Positions 45,356-54,983 are shown, counted from the stretch's first letter. The stretch: DNA of 64,000 nt from Candidatus Gastranaerophilales bacterium (GCA_928722015.1 CAKMWI010000010.1:1-64000), one strand, 5' to 3'. Notes: generated by a model not told the origin, from the letters alone. Translations and numbers: made by a program.

Positions 45356-47344
45356 TTAAATTTTACTAAAATCAGTTAGATGTTCATATTTTTTTCTCAA
45401 CAAAGTTAATAATGCAATTCTGTTGTTTTTAATATTTTCGTCTTTGTCCATAACAAGAACCTCTTCAAAAAAGTTAGTTACTGTTGGATTGAGCTCTTCT
45501 AATTCTGTTAGATATGTTTTATAGTCAACATTTTCTTTTATTTCAGTAATTTTATTATACAAAGTTTTTTCAATCTGTTCAACAAAATATTTTTCGTTAA
45601 CATTTGAAGCTTCTGTATCTTTTAAGATTCTTGTTACTCTGTTGGCATTTTCAACCAATTGTGCTGAATTTAGATTAGAGACTATTTCAACTCTTTCAAC
45701 ATAATCAGAAATATCCGTTAATGGATTTTTCATTGAGCAGGCTTCAAGTATATTTTTATTATATTTATCAGATAATAATATAATCATTCTTTGTACAAAA
45801 AATTCATTAACTTCAGTTGCGCAATCTTTTTGTACAGGTAATAATTTAAGGGATTCTTTAATATATTTGTCAATATTAATTTTTAAATTTGCATCCAATA
45901 TTGTTTTTATAACCCCTAGTGCTGCACGTCTTACACCTAGAGGATCAGATGAACCTGTTGGTTTTTTCCCTGCCGCAAAAACTGCACAAACAGTATCTAT
46001 TTTATCTGCTATTCCAACAATTTGTCCTTCTATTCCTTTAGCTGTTTCAGATTCTGCATTTAATGGGAAGTAGTGTTCTTTTATTCCTTGAACGACTTTA
46101 TTATTTTCTCCGGAAACTCTAGCATAATCGGAGCCGATAAATCCTTGTAATTCTGTAAATTCGAATACCAGATTTGTTGTTAAATCGGCTTTACACAGAA
46201 GTGCTGTACGTTCAATGTCCGAGGTTTCTATCTGCAAATCCTGTGCGATTAAAGTTGATAGTTTAATAAGTCTTTGGGTTTTATCAAACATTGTTCCCAT
46301 ACCTTTTTGGAATGTTACACCTTTTAAGGCTTCAACATATTCTATTAAAGGTTTTTTAGTATCTTCATTAAAGAAAAATACGGCATCATCAAGTCTGGCT
46401 TTGATTACACGAATATTGCCAGCCTTAATATTTTTAAATTCATTACCAATATAGTTTGTCATTGTAATAAATTTATTAATTAATTTCCCGTCTTTATGAA
46501 GTGCAAAATATCTTTGATGTACAGCCATTACAGTAACGGTTACTTCTTCCGGAATTTCAAGATATGCAGGATCAAATTCACAAATGACAGGAACAGGATA
46601 TTCTGTAATAAAGGTTACTTCTTCAAGTAAATCATCTGTATAATATGGAGTAGCTCCGAGTTTTGCTGCTTCTTCCTTAGCTTTTTCTACAATAAGTTTT
46701 TTTCTTTCATTCTGGTCAACAATGACGCAAGCGTTCCTCATTGTTTCAATATAATCTTTTGGTTCTCCAATGATTACTTTTTGCTGAGCAAATCTATGTC
46801 CTCTTGTGTATATTGAAGATTCTTTATCAATAATTTTAATCTTTACTTCATCTTTATCTAATATAGAAACAATCCATTTTATCGGACGGGAGAATTTTTC
46901 GTCATTGTACCCCCATCTCATAAAATGAGAGCCTTGAAGTTTCATAAATATTGATGGAACATTTTCTTTTAATAGTTCGGCAATTGGTTTTCCTTTTATA
47001 ATTATTTTTGCGTGTACATAATTATCTTCTAGATACAAATCTTCTTTTGAAAGATTGTTTTTTCTAGCAAATCCTTCTCCAGCTTTTGTAAGATTTCCGT
47101 TCTCATCGAAAGCTACATTTTTGATTGGTCCTTTAATAATTTTTTCTTCATCATCAGTTTTTGTTTCTAATCCGTCAACAATAACAGCAAGACGTCTTGG
47201 TGTTGCATAGACATTTATATCAGAAAATTTAACTTTGTTATCGTTTAAGAAAGTAGTAAAACCGGATTTTAATTGTTCAATTGCCTGTGGGATAAATTTA
47301 TATGGCAGCTCTTCTGTTCCAACTTCTAATAAATATGTACTCAT
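45356..47344 (-). CDS. glyS: Glycyl-tRNA synthetase beta subunit
   Basis: 662 residues, near the usual length (about 690), of the heterotetrameric bacterial GlyRS. It opens 'STYLLEVGTEELPYKFIPQA', the family signature, and includes 'LQGSHFMRWGYNDEKFSRPI', 'VMAVHQRYFAL' and 'KPTGSSDPLGVRRAALGVIK'. The beta subunit contributes tRNA binding. The alpha subunit gene (glyQ), often adjacent, is not in the window, so it must be elsewhere. ATG at 47344 has AAAGGA upstream. A 122-base gap separates it from the TPR gene upstream. Confidence 0.95.
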   Translation of the reverse strand: MSTYLLEVGTEELPYKFIPQAIEQLKSGFTTFLNDNKVKFSDINVYATPRRLAVIVDGLETKTDDEEKIIKGPIKNVAFDENGNLTKAGEGFARKNNLSKEDLYLEDNYVHAKIIIKGKPIAELLKENVPSIFMKLQGSHFMRWGYNDEKFSRPIKWIVSILDKDEVKIKIIDKESSIYTRGHRFAQQKVIIGEPKDYIETMRNACVIVDQNERKKLIVEKAKEEAAKLGATPYYTDDLLEEVTFITEYPVPVICEFDPAYLEIPEEVTVTVMAVHQRYFALHKDGKLINKFITMTNYIGNEFKNIKAGNIRVIKARLDDAVFFFNEDTKKPLIEYVEALKGVTFQKGMGTMFDKTQRLIKLSTLIAQDLQIETSDIERTALLCKADLTTNLVFEFTELQGFIGSDYARVSGENNKVVQGIKEHYFPLNAESETAKGIEGQIVGIADKIDTVCAVFAAGKKPTGSSDPLGVRRAALGVIKTILDANLKINIDKYIKESLKLLPVQKDCATEVNEFFVQRMIILLSDKYNKNILEACSMKNPLTDISDYVERVEIVSNLNSAQLVENANRVTRILKDTEASNVNEKYFVEQIEKTLYNKITEIKENVDYKTYLTELEELNPTVTNFFEEVLVMDKDENIKNNRIALLTLLRKKYEHLTDFSKI

Positions 47345-47466
47345 TTTATATCCTTTTATTCTCTAACATCCTTACGAAGATTATAGTAAAAGCACGTTTC
47401 AATGTAAACTATTGTTTAAATATTATTAAATATCCGCCTTTTAAAAAATATATATTTGTATCCTCT

Positions 47467-49428
47467 TTAATATTTTTGCTTTTTAGTAAGTTTTAATTCC
47501 ATGTTTGCTTTTTTTATATCAAAATCAGGTTTCAGTTCAAAAGTTTTTTCATAATCGCCTTTTGATTTTTCTTCGTCTCCGAGATTTTTGTATATAAGGC
47601 TTCTTAAGTAGTATAAATCAGGAAGATCTTCCTTTAGGGCATTTTTAATGGCCGGGGCTGCATTTTGCAGTGCTTTTTCATAATCTTTGAGCGTATAATA
47701 TAAGGAGGTTTTAAGTTTGTAGCCGTCAGGATTGTTTTTATCAAGTTCTGTAGCCTTATCAAGGTGTTTTAAAGCTTTTTTTAATTTTCCAATATTCATT
47801 TCTATCCAGGCTAAGTTTATAAAAGTTGTTGGATCTTCAGGTGCAATTTTAACAGCTTTTTGAGCAAGAGTTAATCCTTCTTCAATTTTATGCATTAAAA
47901 ATAGCAGACGAGATTTATTTAAGTATGCTAGCGGGTTATCAGGGCAAAGTTCAATTACTTTATCATAATATCTTATTGCCAGTTTATATTTTTTTAATAT
48001 GTCATAGCAATATGCTTTCCTGGCAAGAGTAAGAGCATAAAATTTTATATCATCATCGTCTTTGCAGTGACAGTGTTTGAGAATATAATTTGTATATTTT
48101 ATTGCCTGTTGAAATTCTTTCATTTGACATTTTACAAATGTAATCATTTGATATATTCTTAAATTTTTGGGATATTTTATCAGGTAGCTGTTTAAAAGTT
48201 TTTCAAATTTTGGATAATTATCTTCATTAGTGTTCTTTTCGATAATATATTCAAGCCAGTATATATCAATTGATGGTAGTTCTTTTATCTCTTTTTCAAA
48301 AGTTTTAAAAAATTCATCATAATATTTTATAGCCAGTTTATCTTTTTTTAATAAATCATAGTAGAAGCCTTTTCTAAAAAGAGCATCAATTTTTATTTCG
48401 TCGTTGTCTTTGCAGTGTTTTAGAATGTAATTTGTATATTTTATTGCCTGTTGAAATTCTTTCATTTGACATTTTACATATGCAAGCATCTGATATATTC
48501 TTAAATCTTTCGGGTATTTTATCAGGTAGCCGTTTAAAAGTTTTTCAAATTTTGGATAATTATTTTCATTAGTGTTCTTTTCAATAATATATTTAAGCCA
48601 GAATATATCAATTGTCGGCAATTCTTTTATAGCTTTTTCAAAAGGTTCAAAAAATTCATCATACATTTTGTTGTTGAAGTAAAGCATTCCTAGCTCTTCA
48701 AATGAATCAACATCACCTAATTTTATTGCTTTCTTATAATCTGCTATTGCACCTTTTATATCTTCTATTTCCTCTTTTACTCTTGCCCTGTAGCTATATA
48801 AATATCCTGTATCCGGCTCAATACTTATTATTTTGTTATAGATTTCAATGAGTTTTTCCGGATTAATGTTTGGATAATCCAGATAGTAATAATCGCTAAG
48901 CTTAAAATAATTACGAATATTATTCGGTTCGTATTCTATTGCTTTATTTATATATTTAAAAATTTCCTGTTTTGTTTTTTCAAATAATTCAGTTTTTTTA
49001 TGATAGTCAGGACACTTTTCTAATAAAATTTCAGCCATTAATATGTAGTATTTATATGGATTTTCAGGCAGATGAAATTCAAACATTCTTTCGGAAAAAT
49101 ATAATGCGTTGTCTATATCTTTAATATCAAGTGAGTATTTTGTCATTAAATAGATACTTTCAATACTGTCAGGATTTTTAATAAGTGTAAGCATACCTAA
49201 TGACAAAGCTAAGAAGTCATATCTCATATTGGCGGCAACATTTGTTTTGTGCAAAAGCTCTTTTTCAGTGTATTTACCAAGATTATTGTAAATTTCGTTT
49301 ACTTCTTCAAGCCAGATTTCGTATTTTTTATGCTTTTCGGGGTGCGTTGTGTATGATTTTAAATAACTTTGATAAGCTTTTTCATAATTCTTCTCGTTAA
49401 ATAATTCTTTGAATTTACAATTCAGCAT
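47467..49428 (-). CDS. TPR protein with internal 114-residue duplication
   Basis: 653 residues, no signal peptide or membrane helix. At least ten TPR-like helical pairs run through the protein ('AIADYKKAIKLGDVDSFEEL', 'PLAYLNKSRLLFLMHKIEEG', 'KALKHLDKATELDKNNPDGY'). The centre holds a recent tandem duplication (47965-48660): two copies starting 'DEFFEPFEKAIKELPTID' and 'DEFFKTFEKEIKELPSID' and sharing 'QMKEFQQAIKYTNYILKHC'. It likely acts as a protein-protein scaffold; the partner is unknown. The start ATG at 49428 follows GAGGAATAACAAC (weak). It lies 67 bases downstream of the GHL10 gene and could belong to the same unit. Confidence 0.82.
   Translation of the reverse strand: MLNCKFKELFNEKNYEKAYQSYLKSYTTHPEKHKKYEIWLEEVNEIYNNLGKYTEKELLHKTNVAANMRYDFLALSLGMLTLIKNPDSIESIYLMTKYSLDIKDIDNALYFSERMFEFHLPENPYKYYILMAEILLEKCPDYHKKTELFEKTKQEIFKYINKAIEYEPNNIRNYFKLSDYYYLDYPNINPEKLIEIYNKIISIEPDTGYLYSYRARVKEEIEDIKGAIADYKKAIKLGDVDSFEELGMLYFNNKMYDEFFEPFEKAIKELPTIDIFWLKYIIEKNTNENNYPKFEKLLNGYLIKYPKDLRIYQMLAYVKCQMKEFQQAIKYTNYILKHCKDNDEIKIDALFRKGFYYDLLKKDKLAIKYYDEFFKTFEKEIKELPSIDIYWLEYIIEKNTNEDNYPKFEKLLNSYLIKYPKNLRIYQMITFVKCQMKEFQQAIKYTNYILKHCHCKDDDDIKFYALTLARKAYCYDILKKYKLAIRYYDKVIELCPDNPLAYLNKSRLLFLMHKIEEGLTLAQKAVKIAPEDPTTFINLAWIEMNIGKLKKALKHLDKATELDKNNPDGYKLKTSLYYTLKDYEKALQNAAPAIKNALKEDLPDLYYLRSLIYKNLGDEEKSKGDYEKTFELKPDFDIKKANMELKLTKKQKY
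47965..48660 (-). repeat. In-frame tandem duplication inside the TPR gene
   Basis: Copy 1 (48319-48660, 342 bases) and copy 2 (47965-48318, 354 bases) are similar at both DNA and protein level; copy 2 has a small insertion of His/Cys/Asp-rich residues. The length is close to three TPR units. Confidence 0.85.
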
Positions 49429-49495
49429 AATAATTTGTTGTTATTCCTCTGTTATTCTTTTGTAAAGACCCAGAAGCCTTTGTTGTTAGTGGTTG

Positions 49496-51331
49496 TTATG
49501 ATTTTTTTAGGTTTTGTGTCTTTTTTTTCTGCCACGGAAAAATCTTCCACTTTTTTTTTTCGGCAATAACTGTTTTTTTAGGGCGATCTTCGTTAAATGC
49601 ACTAGCCATCAGTGTCGTAGTATAAACTGGTGTTGTATGTGCATAATCAAATAAAATTATACCATTAACTTTCATTTTTCTTGTTTCATAAATTTGGCGT
49701 ATTAAATCTTCAGGAGCTCCACCCATAAACGTTACAAATAATCCGGCAAGTAAATCTGTTTGTTCTGATTTTGAATTCATTACATCATTCATCATGGAGG
49801 TTAACATTTGAGAATCATAAGTTAAAAATAATGGTGTAAAACCGTCAACATAATTATTTATTGACCAGCTTCTCCAATCTTGCTGTTTTGAGGATAGAGC
49901 AGAAGCCAAGTCTGGGAAAATAACTGTACTTATATAGACATTATTTTCTTTACCTATTTTTCCTACTTTTTTGACAAATTCAGTAACACTGTTTCTTCTA
50001 TATTGATTCCAATCATACCATAGAACATCTGACGTTGTTAAATCGATAGGATCTTTGCCAAATTGTTTTTTAAAGTCATTTCTAGCGTAGTCCGTGTATC
50101 CCCAAGAATCCATATCTGTTTTTGTAGTTGTTAGAGGGTATCTTATATAGTCAAGATTGATTCCATCAGGTTTGTATTCTGTAATTATTTCAGTGATGAG
50201 TTCAACTAAAAATTCTTGGACTTGTGGGTTTGCCGGATCAAGGAAATATCCGTTATGTTCAGAGGTGGATTTTGTTGCGTTTTGTTGGTTAGCATATCGT
50301 TTAGTTTTATTTCCCCAATCAGGTCGAACAGCAAGTATACTTGACGGATTGTGGTCGCTTGGTATATTTCCTACATAAAATGATTGAAACCAAACATGTA
50401 TTTTCATATCCCTTTTGTGTGCTTCTTTTATCCATATAGCTAAAGGGTCTATGTTTTGGAATTTTTCGTATTGTACGGTAAAACCGTATTTATTCATTGT
50501 TTTGCTCGGGAAAATTGTTTTCCCATGAAAATATGTTTCTAAAAATATATTATTAAATCCATTAGCCTTTAAATTATCAAGAGTTGTGATGATTTGTTCT
50601 TCTGTAGTTTCAGTTGGTCTTAACCATACTCCTCTCAGCTCTTCTTTTATGTATGGAACAGATGTTTTTATGGCCATATTGGCTTCATCAATGGCTTCTT
50701 GAGTATATTGCTTTAGAATAACACTGTTCTTTTTTTCGTTTTCGGCTATTTTTAGATAATTTTCTGCAATTTGTATGTGCGAAGCAGGCAGACTATAATT
50801 ATATTTTTCCATAGTGTTCTTATAGTAATCAATCATTGAATTTGCTTCTTCAATTTTTTTTCTTGCTTCATAAGTATAACTATCAGATGTGGTATAAACT
50901 GTTATTGTTTTGTTGAATATATCAACATAAACTTTTGAACCAACAGTAATATTTTGTCTAATCCAATTTTTAGCTATTCCATGTCCGCTGATAACAAGTC
51001 CGTCTTTAGGTATTGATGAATCGGCTCCACTGAGCGCAGTTACAGTATTTTCTTGAACAATTGCTTCTGTCCCGTATTCATTTGTTCCTGTATGGATTCC
51101 ATAATTTGGGGTGTAAATTATAAGTTGATTTATACCCCTTCCTCCAGGAGAGTTGTTTATAAGTATTGGGTCAATAGCATTTACTTTAAATGTTACCTGT
51201 TTAAATATTACTTCTGAAGAATTTAATGTTAATGGTTCAAACGCATTAATTTCTGTTGTTTCATTTGCTTGTACCGGTGTAATAGCAAAAAACAATGTTA
51301 AAATTATTGTTATTATGCGTTTTAACTTCAT
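49496..51331 (-). CDS. Exported GHL10-type glycoside-hydrolase-like protein
   Basis: 611 residues. Signal peptide 'LKRIITIILTLFFAITPVQA' then a roughly 190-residue N-terminal beta and helical region. From about residue 228 comes the GHL10 domain (YngK-like TIM barrel): 'ELRGVWLRPTETTEEQIITT', 'NNIFLETYFHGKTIFP', 'MKIHVWFQSFYVGN', 'PDGINLDYIRYP' with the likely catalytic Asp/Tyr region, and 'GFTPLFLTYD'. Such proteins are thought to cut peptidoglycan or polysaccharide; activity on a given glycan is unproven here. It starts 2 bases after the TPR gene's stop, with the Shine-Dalgarno (AAGGAAG) overlapping that stop, so coupling is likely. Third gene of a set of exported proteins. Confidence 0.87.
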   Translation of the reverse strand: MKLKRIITIILTLFFAITPVQANETTEINAFEPLTLNSSEVIFKQVTFKVNAIDPILINNSPGGRGINQLIIYTPNYGIHTGTNEYGTEAIVQENTVTALSGADSSIPKDGLVISGHGIAKNWIRQNITVGSKVYVDIFNKTITVYTTSDSYTYEARKKIEEANSMIDYYKNTMEKYNYSLPASHIQIAENYLKIAENEKKNSVILKQYTQEAIDEANMAIKTSVPYIKEELRGVWLRPTETTEEQIITTLDNLKANGFNNIFLETYFHGKTIFPSKTMNKYGFTVQYEKFQNIDPLAIWIKEAHKRDMKIHVWFQSFYVGNIPSDHNPSSILAVRPDWGNKTKRYANQQNATKSTSEHNGYFLDPANPQVQEFLVELITEIITEYKPDGINLDYIRYPLTTTKTDMDSWGYTDYARNDFKKQFGKDPIDLTTSDVLWYDWNQYRRNSVTEFVKKVGKIGKENNVYISTVIFPDLASALSSKQQDWRSWSINNYVDGFTPLFLTYDSQMLTSMMNDVMNSKSEQTDLLAGLFVTFMGGAPEDLIRQIYETRKMKVNGIILFDYAHTTPVYTTTLMASAFNEDRPKKTVIAEKKKWKIFPWQKKKTQNLKKS

Positions 51332-51333
51332 TG

Positions 51334-52017
51334 TTACTTCCTTTTTATATTATAATATCCGGTATTTTGATATTTTAAAGCCTCTAATGCTCTGATTTTA
51401 TCTGGGATTTTTGTATTATCCGGATTGACTAGATAAGCTTTTTTATAATATTGATTTGCTCTTAATAAGTCGCCAAGCTTTTCATATATTGTTCCCATTT
51501 TCAGTAGAATATCAAAATTTTCTTTCCAGCCGTTTTCGAATGCTATGTTATAAAAGTAAATTGCCCGTGTGTAGTCTCTTCTTTTATAGTAATATTCACC
51601 AAAATAATAATTTGTTTCTGCATTATTTTTGTCTATTTTTAAAGCCTGAAAAAAATATGCTTTTGCAAATTGGTTTTTATTTTCTAAATCATATACTCTG
51701 GCCAACTGAACTATAGGGTAAAGATTTTTTGGTTCAGCCTGGCTTAATATAAAATATTCGCCACTTGCTTTTTGCAGATAATTTTGTTTGAGTTTTGAGT
51801 CCATTTCATTCATTGCTTTATCGAAGTAGAAATCTGCCAATTTCCTAGTAGAATTTATGTCTATTTTTGAATAATCAATGAATGTATTATTGTATTGAAT
51901 TTCTCCAAACTCAGCAGCTTTTGTTTGAGTATAAGTGCTCCCAAAAATTATGAAAGCACTTATTACTAAAACTAAATTTTTATAAATCTGTATATGATGG
52001 TGTTGTGTCTGTATCAT
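51334..52017 (-). CDS. Exported TPR protein
   Basis: About 227 residues from the ATG at 52017; an earlier in-frame start at 52062 exists but would precede the signal sequence. Hydrophobic signal stretch 'NLVLVISAFIIFGSTYT' then Ala-Ala. At least three TPR units ('AKAYFFQALKIDKNNAETNY', 'YTRAIYFYNIAFENGWKENF', 'LLRANQYYKKAYLVNPDNTK'). Likely a periplasmic scaffold working with the GHL10 protein encoded just downstream. Its start overlaps the end of the upstream small exported gene by 38 bases in another frame. Start choice is uncertain because no clear Shine-Dalgarno is present. Confidence 0.75.
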   Translation of the reverse strand: MIQTQHHHIQIYKNLVLVISAFIIFGSTYTQTKAAEFGEIQYNNTFIDYSKIDINSTRKLADFYFDKAMNEMDSKLKQNYLQKASGEYFILSQAEPKNLYPIVQLARVYDLENKNQFAKAYFFQALKIDKNNAETNYYFGEYYYKRRDYTRAIYFYNIAFENGWKENFDILLKMGTIYEKLGDLLRANQYYKKAYLVNPDNTKIPDKIRALEALKYQNTGYYNIKRK

Positions 52018-52303
52018 GGTGGTAGAATGAATAATCTTCTGCTGCCGGATCTGTGTATACATACAATTTTCTCCAGAATCTTACAAATTTATTCTGTTTT
52101 TTGTATGCAGCTTCATCATCGGTATAGAATTCTTCACCGATGGCTCTGGCTTTACTAACATTAACCATTTCAGCTGTTTGAGTAGAGAATCCTTTGTTTC
52201 GAAGGTATTCTATACTTGTAGCTTCATCAACAGAAACAGCTGCTCCTGATTGAAGTTGTACTGTCATTGCTAATATTGCAATTAGTAATAATTTATTTTT
52301 CAT
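51980..52303 (-). CDS. Small exported protein, unknown function
   Basis: 107 residues. ATG at 52303 (AAAGAGG 5 nt upstream) is better placed than the GTG at 52309. Signal peptide 'KNKLLLIAILAMTVQLQSGA'. The mature part includes 'EATSIEYLRNKGFSTQTAEM' and 'ARAIGEEFYTDDEAAYKKQN', with 'RFWRKLYVYTDPAAED' near the end. No family recognised. First of three exported-protein genes in a row, overlapping the next, which suggests a joint envelope function. Confidence 0.7.
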   Translation of the reverse strand: MKNKLLLIAILAMTVQLQSGAAVSVDEATSIEYLRNKGFSTQTAEMVNVSKARAIGEEFYTDDEAAYKKQNKFVRFWRKLYVYTDPAAEDYSFYHHDTDTTPSYTDL

Positions 52304-52387
52304 AATCACCTCTTTTTATAAGATTATAGCCATTTTTTATGAATGTTGCAATTATATTATAAATTGTTTACAATAATTTTTCATATA

Positions 52388-53443
52388 TTATTTGTATGAT
52401 TTCATTATTACTTCTTCCAATTTATCCAGTAATTTATCTTCAGGAACTTTGGCAATAATTTCGCCTTTTTTGAATATGTATCCTTCATTTATGCCGCCTG
52501 CAATTCCAAAATCGGCATGTTTTGCTTCGCCCGGTCCGTTAACGGCACAACCCATAGTTGCAATTGTGATATTTTTATCTAAGTTTTTAAATTTGTCTTC
52601 AACTTTTTTTGCAAGATTTATCAAGTCTATTTGTGTTCTACCGCAGGTAGGGCAGGAAACAAAATTTACTCCTCTTTGTCTTAATTTTAAGCTTTTTAGT
52701 ATTTCAAAACCTGCAAAAACTTCTTCTATAGGGTTTTCTGTAAGTGAAACTCGTATAGTGTCCCCTATCCCTTCTGCCAATAATGTTCCAAGACCGACAG
52801 ATGATTTTATTAATCCGCTTTTCAATGTTCCTGCTTCTGTTATTCCTAAATGAAGAGGATAATCTGTTTTTTGAGCCATAAGTCGATATGCTTCGATTGT
52901 TGTCATAACATCCGAAGATTTTAATGATATTTTTATAAGATCGAAATCTAAATCTTCTAGTATTTTTATGTGCTTCATTGCGCTTTCTACCATCTTTTCG
53001 GATAGAGGAATATTTTTTTCGGTCAACTCTTTTTCTAAAGAACCTGCGTTAACCCCTATTCTAATTGGTATTTTTTGTTGTTTTGCAAGGTTAACAACTT
53101 TTTCAATATTTTCTTTTTTACCAATATTGCCCGGATTAAGTCTAAGTGCGGCAATTCCGTTATTTATACATTGTATAGCCAGTCTGTAATCAAAATGTAT
53201 ATCAGCTATTAGTGGAACTGGAGATAATTTAACAAGTTCTTTTATAGCTTCTGCTGCATCTTTGTTGAGGACAGCTAATCTTACAAGTTCACAGCCGGCA
53301 TCATGTAGTTCTTTTATTTGTGTTATTGTTTGTTCAATATTACGAGTGTCTGTATTACACATAGATTGAACTGTTATCGGATTATTATTACCGATTTTTA
53401 CATTTCCTATTAAAATTTCTTTTGATTTTCTTCTTTTTATCAT
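52388..53443 (-). CDS. ispG: 4-hydroxy-3-methylbut-2-enyl diphosphate synthase (MEP pathway)
   Basis: 351 residues. Converts methylerythritol cyclodiphosphate to HMBPP in isoprenoid synthesis using a [4Fe-4S] cluster. Opening 'SKEILIGNVKIGNNNPITVQ' and 'SMCNTDTRNI' are family hallmarks; cluster cysteines lie in 'SCPTCGRTQ' and 'TMGCAVNGPGEAKHADFG'. The short single-domain form, as in most bacteria, is seen. The ATG at 53443 is chosen over an in-frame TTG at 53461: TG-C-TACAAT ends exactly 6 nt before it, suggesting a leaderless mRNA, and there is no Shine-Dalgarno. Divergent from the phosphoesterase at 53487. Confidence 0.95.
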   Translation of the reverse strand: MIKRRKSKEILIGNVKIGNNNPITVQSMCNTDTRNIEQTITQIKELHDAGCELVRLAVLNKDAAEAIKELVKLSPVPLIADIHFDYRLAIQCINNGIAALRLNPGNIGKKENIEKVVNLAKQQKIPIRIGVNAGSLEKELTEKNIPLSEKMVESAMKHIKILEDLDFDLIKISLKSSDVMTTIEAYRLMAQKTDYPLHLGITEAGTLKSGLIKSSVGLGTLLAEGIGDTIRVSLTENPIEEVFAGFEILKSLKLRQRGVNFVSCPTCGRTQIDLINLAKKVEDKFKNLDKNITIATMGCAVNGPGEAKHADFGIAGGINEGYIFKKGEIIAKVPEDKLLDKLEEVIMKSYK

Positions 53444-53449
53444 AAAATA

Positions 53450-53458
53450 ATTGTAGCA
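53450..53458 (-). promoter_or_regulatory. Extended -10 element of ispG, possible leaderless start
   Basis: Minus strand TG-C-TACAAT (53458-53450), then TATTTT, then ATG at 53443. The best extended -10 match among the five similar cases in this window. Confidence 0.5.
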
Positions 53459-53486
53459 CAATTATACAAAAGAGAGGGTAAAATTT

Positions 53487-54221
53487 ATGAGAGTTGCTAT
53501 ATTATCAGATTTACATGCAAATGCACAGGCTTTAGAAGCTGTTATGAGTGATGTTGTTAATCAACAGTGTGAACATGTTTTCTGTTTGGGAGATATAGCT
53601 CTTGCAGGTCCGCAGCCTAAAGAAGTTACTGATTATGTTATGGCTCAGAATACTTGGACTGTTATTCAGGGTAATACGGATAAAATGATTGCTCAATACG
53701 GTCCTGAAGTTATTGAATTTTTGGAAGCTCAGTATCCAATTATGGCAAATGCTATTGCGGATGATGTATTGGCTCTTGATGATTCTCATAGGGCTTATTT
53801 AGAAGGATTACCTCCTCAATTAAGTTTAGATGTTGAAGGGTGTAGTGTTTTGCTTGTTCATGGGTCTCCAAGAGCAAATAATGAAGATATTTTACCAAAT
53901 ATGCCTATAGAAATTGTTGAAGAAATTATTGAAGGTACAACTGAAAAATTAATTTTATGCGGGCATACGCATGTCCCTTGTGCATATCAAACAAATACAG
54001 GACAAACTGTTGTAAATGTCGGAAGTGTAGGGCGTCCTATGACTGAAAAACCAAAGGCTTGTTATGCTATTGTTGATTTTTCTCAAGGTTCATTTGAAGT
54101 CAGACACAGATTTGTTGATTATGATAATGTATTAGCTGCACAACTTGTTTCACAAAGAGGTTTTGTAGGTGCTGATAGGTTGGCTGATTTATTATTGCAC
54201 CCTATAGAACGACATATTTAG
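53487..54221 (+). CDS. YfcE/ApaH-like metallophosphoesterase
   Basis: 244 residues, calcineurin-like fold. Metal-binding motifs: 'AILSDLHANAQALEAV', 'VFCLGDIALAGPQPKE', 'VIQGNTDKM', 'LLVHGSP' and 'LILCGHTHVP'. These place it with small cytoplasmic phosphodiesterases (YfcE, protein-phosphatase-like); the true substrate is not known. ATG at 53487 with GAGAGGG upstream. It shares a 43-base divergent region with ispG and is followed by an 81-base gap. Confidence 0.88.
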   Translation: MRVAILSDLHANAQALEAVMSDVVNQQCEHVFCLGDIALAGPQPKEVTDYVMAQNTWTVIQGNTDKMIAQYGPEVIEFLEAQYPIMANAIADDVLALDDSHRAYLEGLPPQLSLDVEGCSVLLVHGSPRANNEDILPNMPIEIVEEIIEGTTEKLILCGHTHVPCAYQTNTGQTVVNVGSVGRPMTEKPKACYAIVDFSQGSFEVRHRFVDYDNVLAAQLVSQRGFVGADRLADLLLHPIERHI

Positions 54222-54287
54222 ATTCATATTCTATAGAATGTATATATGTGTAGGTGCTCTTTTGTATAAAATTTTTATCTGATTTTA

Positions 54288-54296
54288 TGTTAAACT
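54288..54296 (+). promoter_or_regulatory. Extended -10 element, possible leaderless start of the Cys-cluster gene
   Basis: TG-T-TAAACT (54288-54296), six bases (GTTAAT), then ATG at 54303; no Shine-Dalgarno. Confidence 0.4.
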
Positions 54297-54302
54297 GTTA
54301 AT

Positions 54303-54983
54303 ATGGAAGATTTAGATTCTAGCTTAAATAATTTAAGATTAAGGTATAAAAAAATTTTTTTGAAAGTAGCACAGGATTTACACAGATATATTTATAGTTT
54401 AAAACCTGAAAATTTATCCGGTGAGATTTTTGATACCTATAATGAGAATTCTTCCGGTGATAAATGGCAAAAATCTGTACTGAAGTTTTTAAATACAGAT
54501 ATTAAGGCTAAAATTTTACAAAAAATCAAAGATATATCAACTCAAAGAAAAGACTTTTCCTGTTCCGGGTGTGGTATTTGTTGTCGTTTGGCGTGTAGTG
54601 AATTTTCTTTTGAACAGTTACAACTGAAAGCTCAAAATGGTGATAATTTTGCGAAACAATTCATTCAAATTTTTGTTCCTTACGGCTCGTCTAGTGAACC
54701 TGAAAATTTATTCCCACAATATGTACAAATGCTTAAAAAAGTCGAGGATGGCGGATATTATTTTTATCATTGTCCAAAGGTAACAGATGATAATAGATGT
54801 CCTGATTATGAAAATAGACCTCAGATATGTAGGGATTTTCCTGATAATCCTGTGGCTTTTTTACCTCCTAACTGTGGATATGGTAAATGGAAAAGTAATA
54901 CTGAGGATGCTTACTTAGAACTAAATGCAATTGCAGAAATTGCAAATTTTTATAAAAACAGGTTAAAAAGGATTGAAGAATAA
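54303..54983 (+). CDS. YkgJ-family cysteine-cluster protein
   Basis: 226 residues. The cysteine pattern 'CSGCGICCRLACSEFSF' plus 'HCPKVTDDNRCPDYENRP' and 'CRDFPDNP' fits the YkgJ family, proposed to bind a zinc or iron ion. The biological role of the family is not settled. The first 70 residues are helical and not recognised. Its stop codon is immediately followed by the rlmN ATG (no gap), so the two are translated in series. It may start from a leaderless mRNA. Confidence 0.85.
   Translation: MEDLDSSLNNLRLRYKKIFLKVAQDLHRYIYSLKPENLSGEIFDTYNENSSGDKWQKSVLKFLNTDIKAKILQKIKDISTQRKDFSCSGCGICCRLACSEFSFEQLQLKAQNGDNFAKQFIQIFVPYGSSSEPENLFPQYVQMLKKVEDGGYYFYHCPKVTDDNRCPDYENRPQICRDFPDNPVAFLPPNCGYGKWKSNTEDAYLELNAIAEIANFYKNRLKRIEE

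Noticed and set aside
47345..47466. T-box riboswitch upstream of glyS
   Set aside because: No AGGGTGG-like T-box sequence or specifier stem is visible in this short leader.
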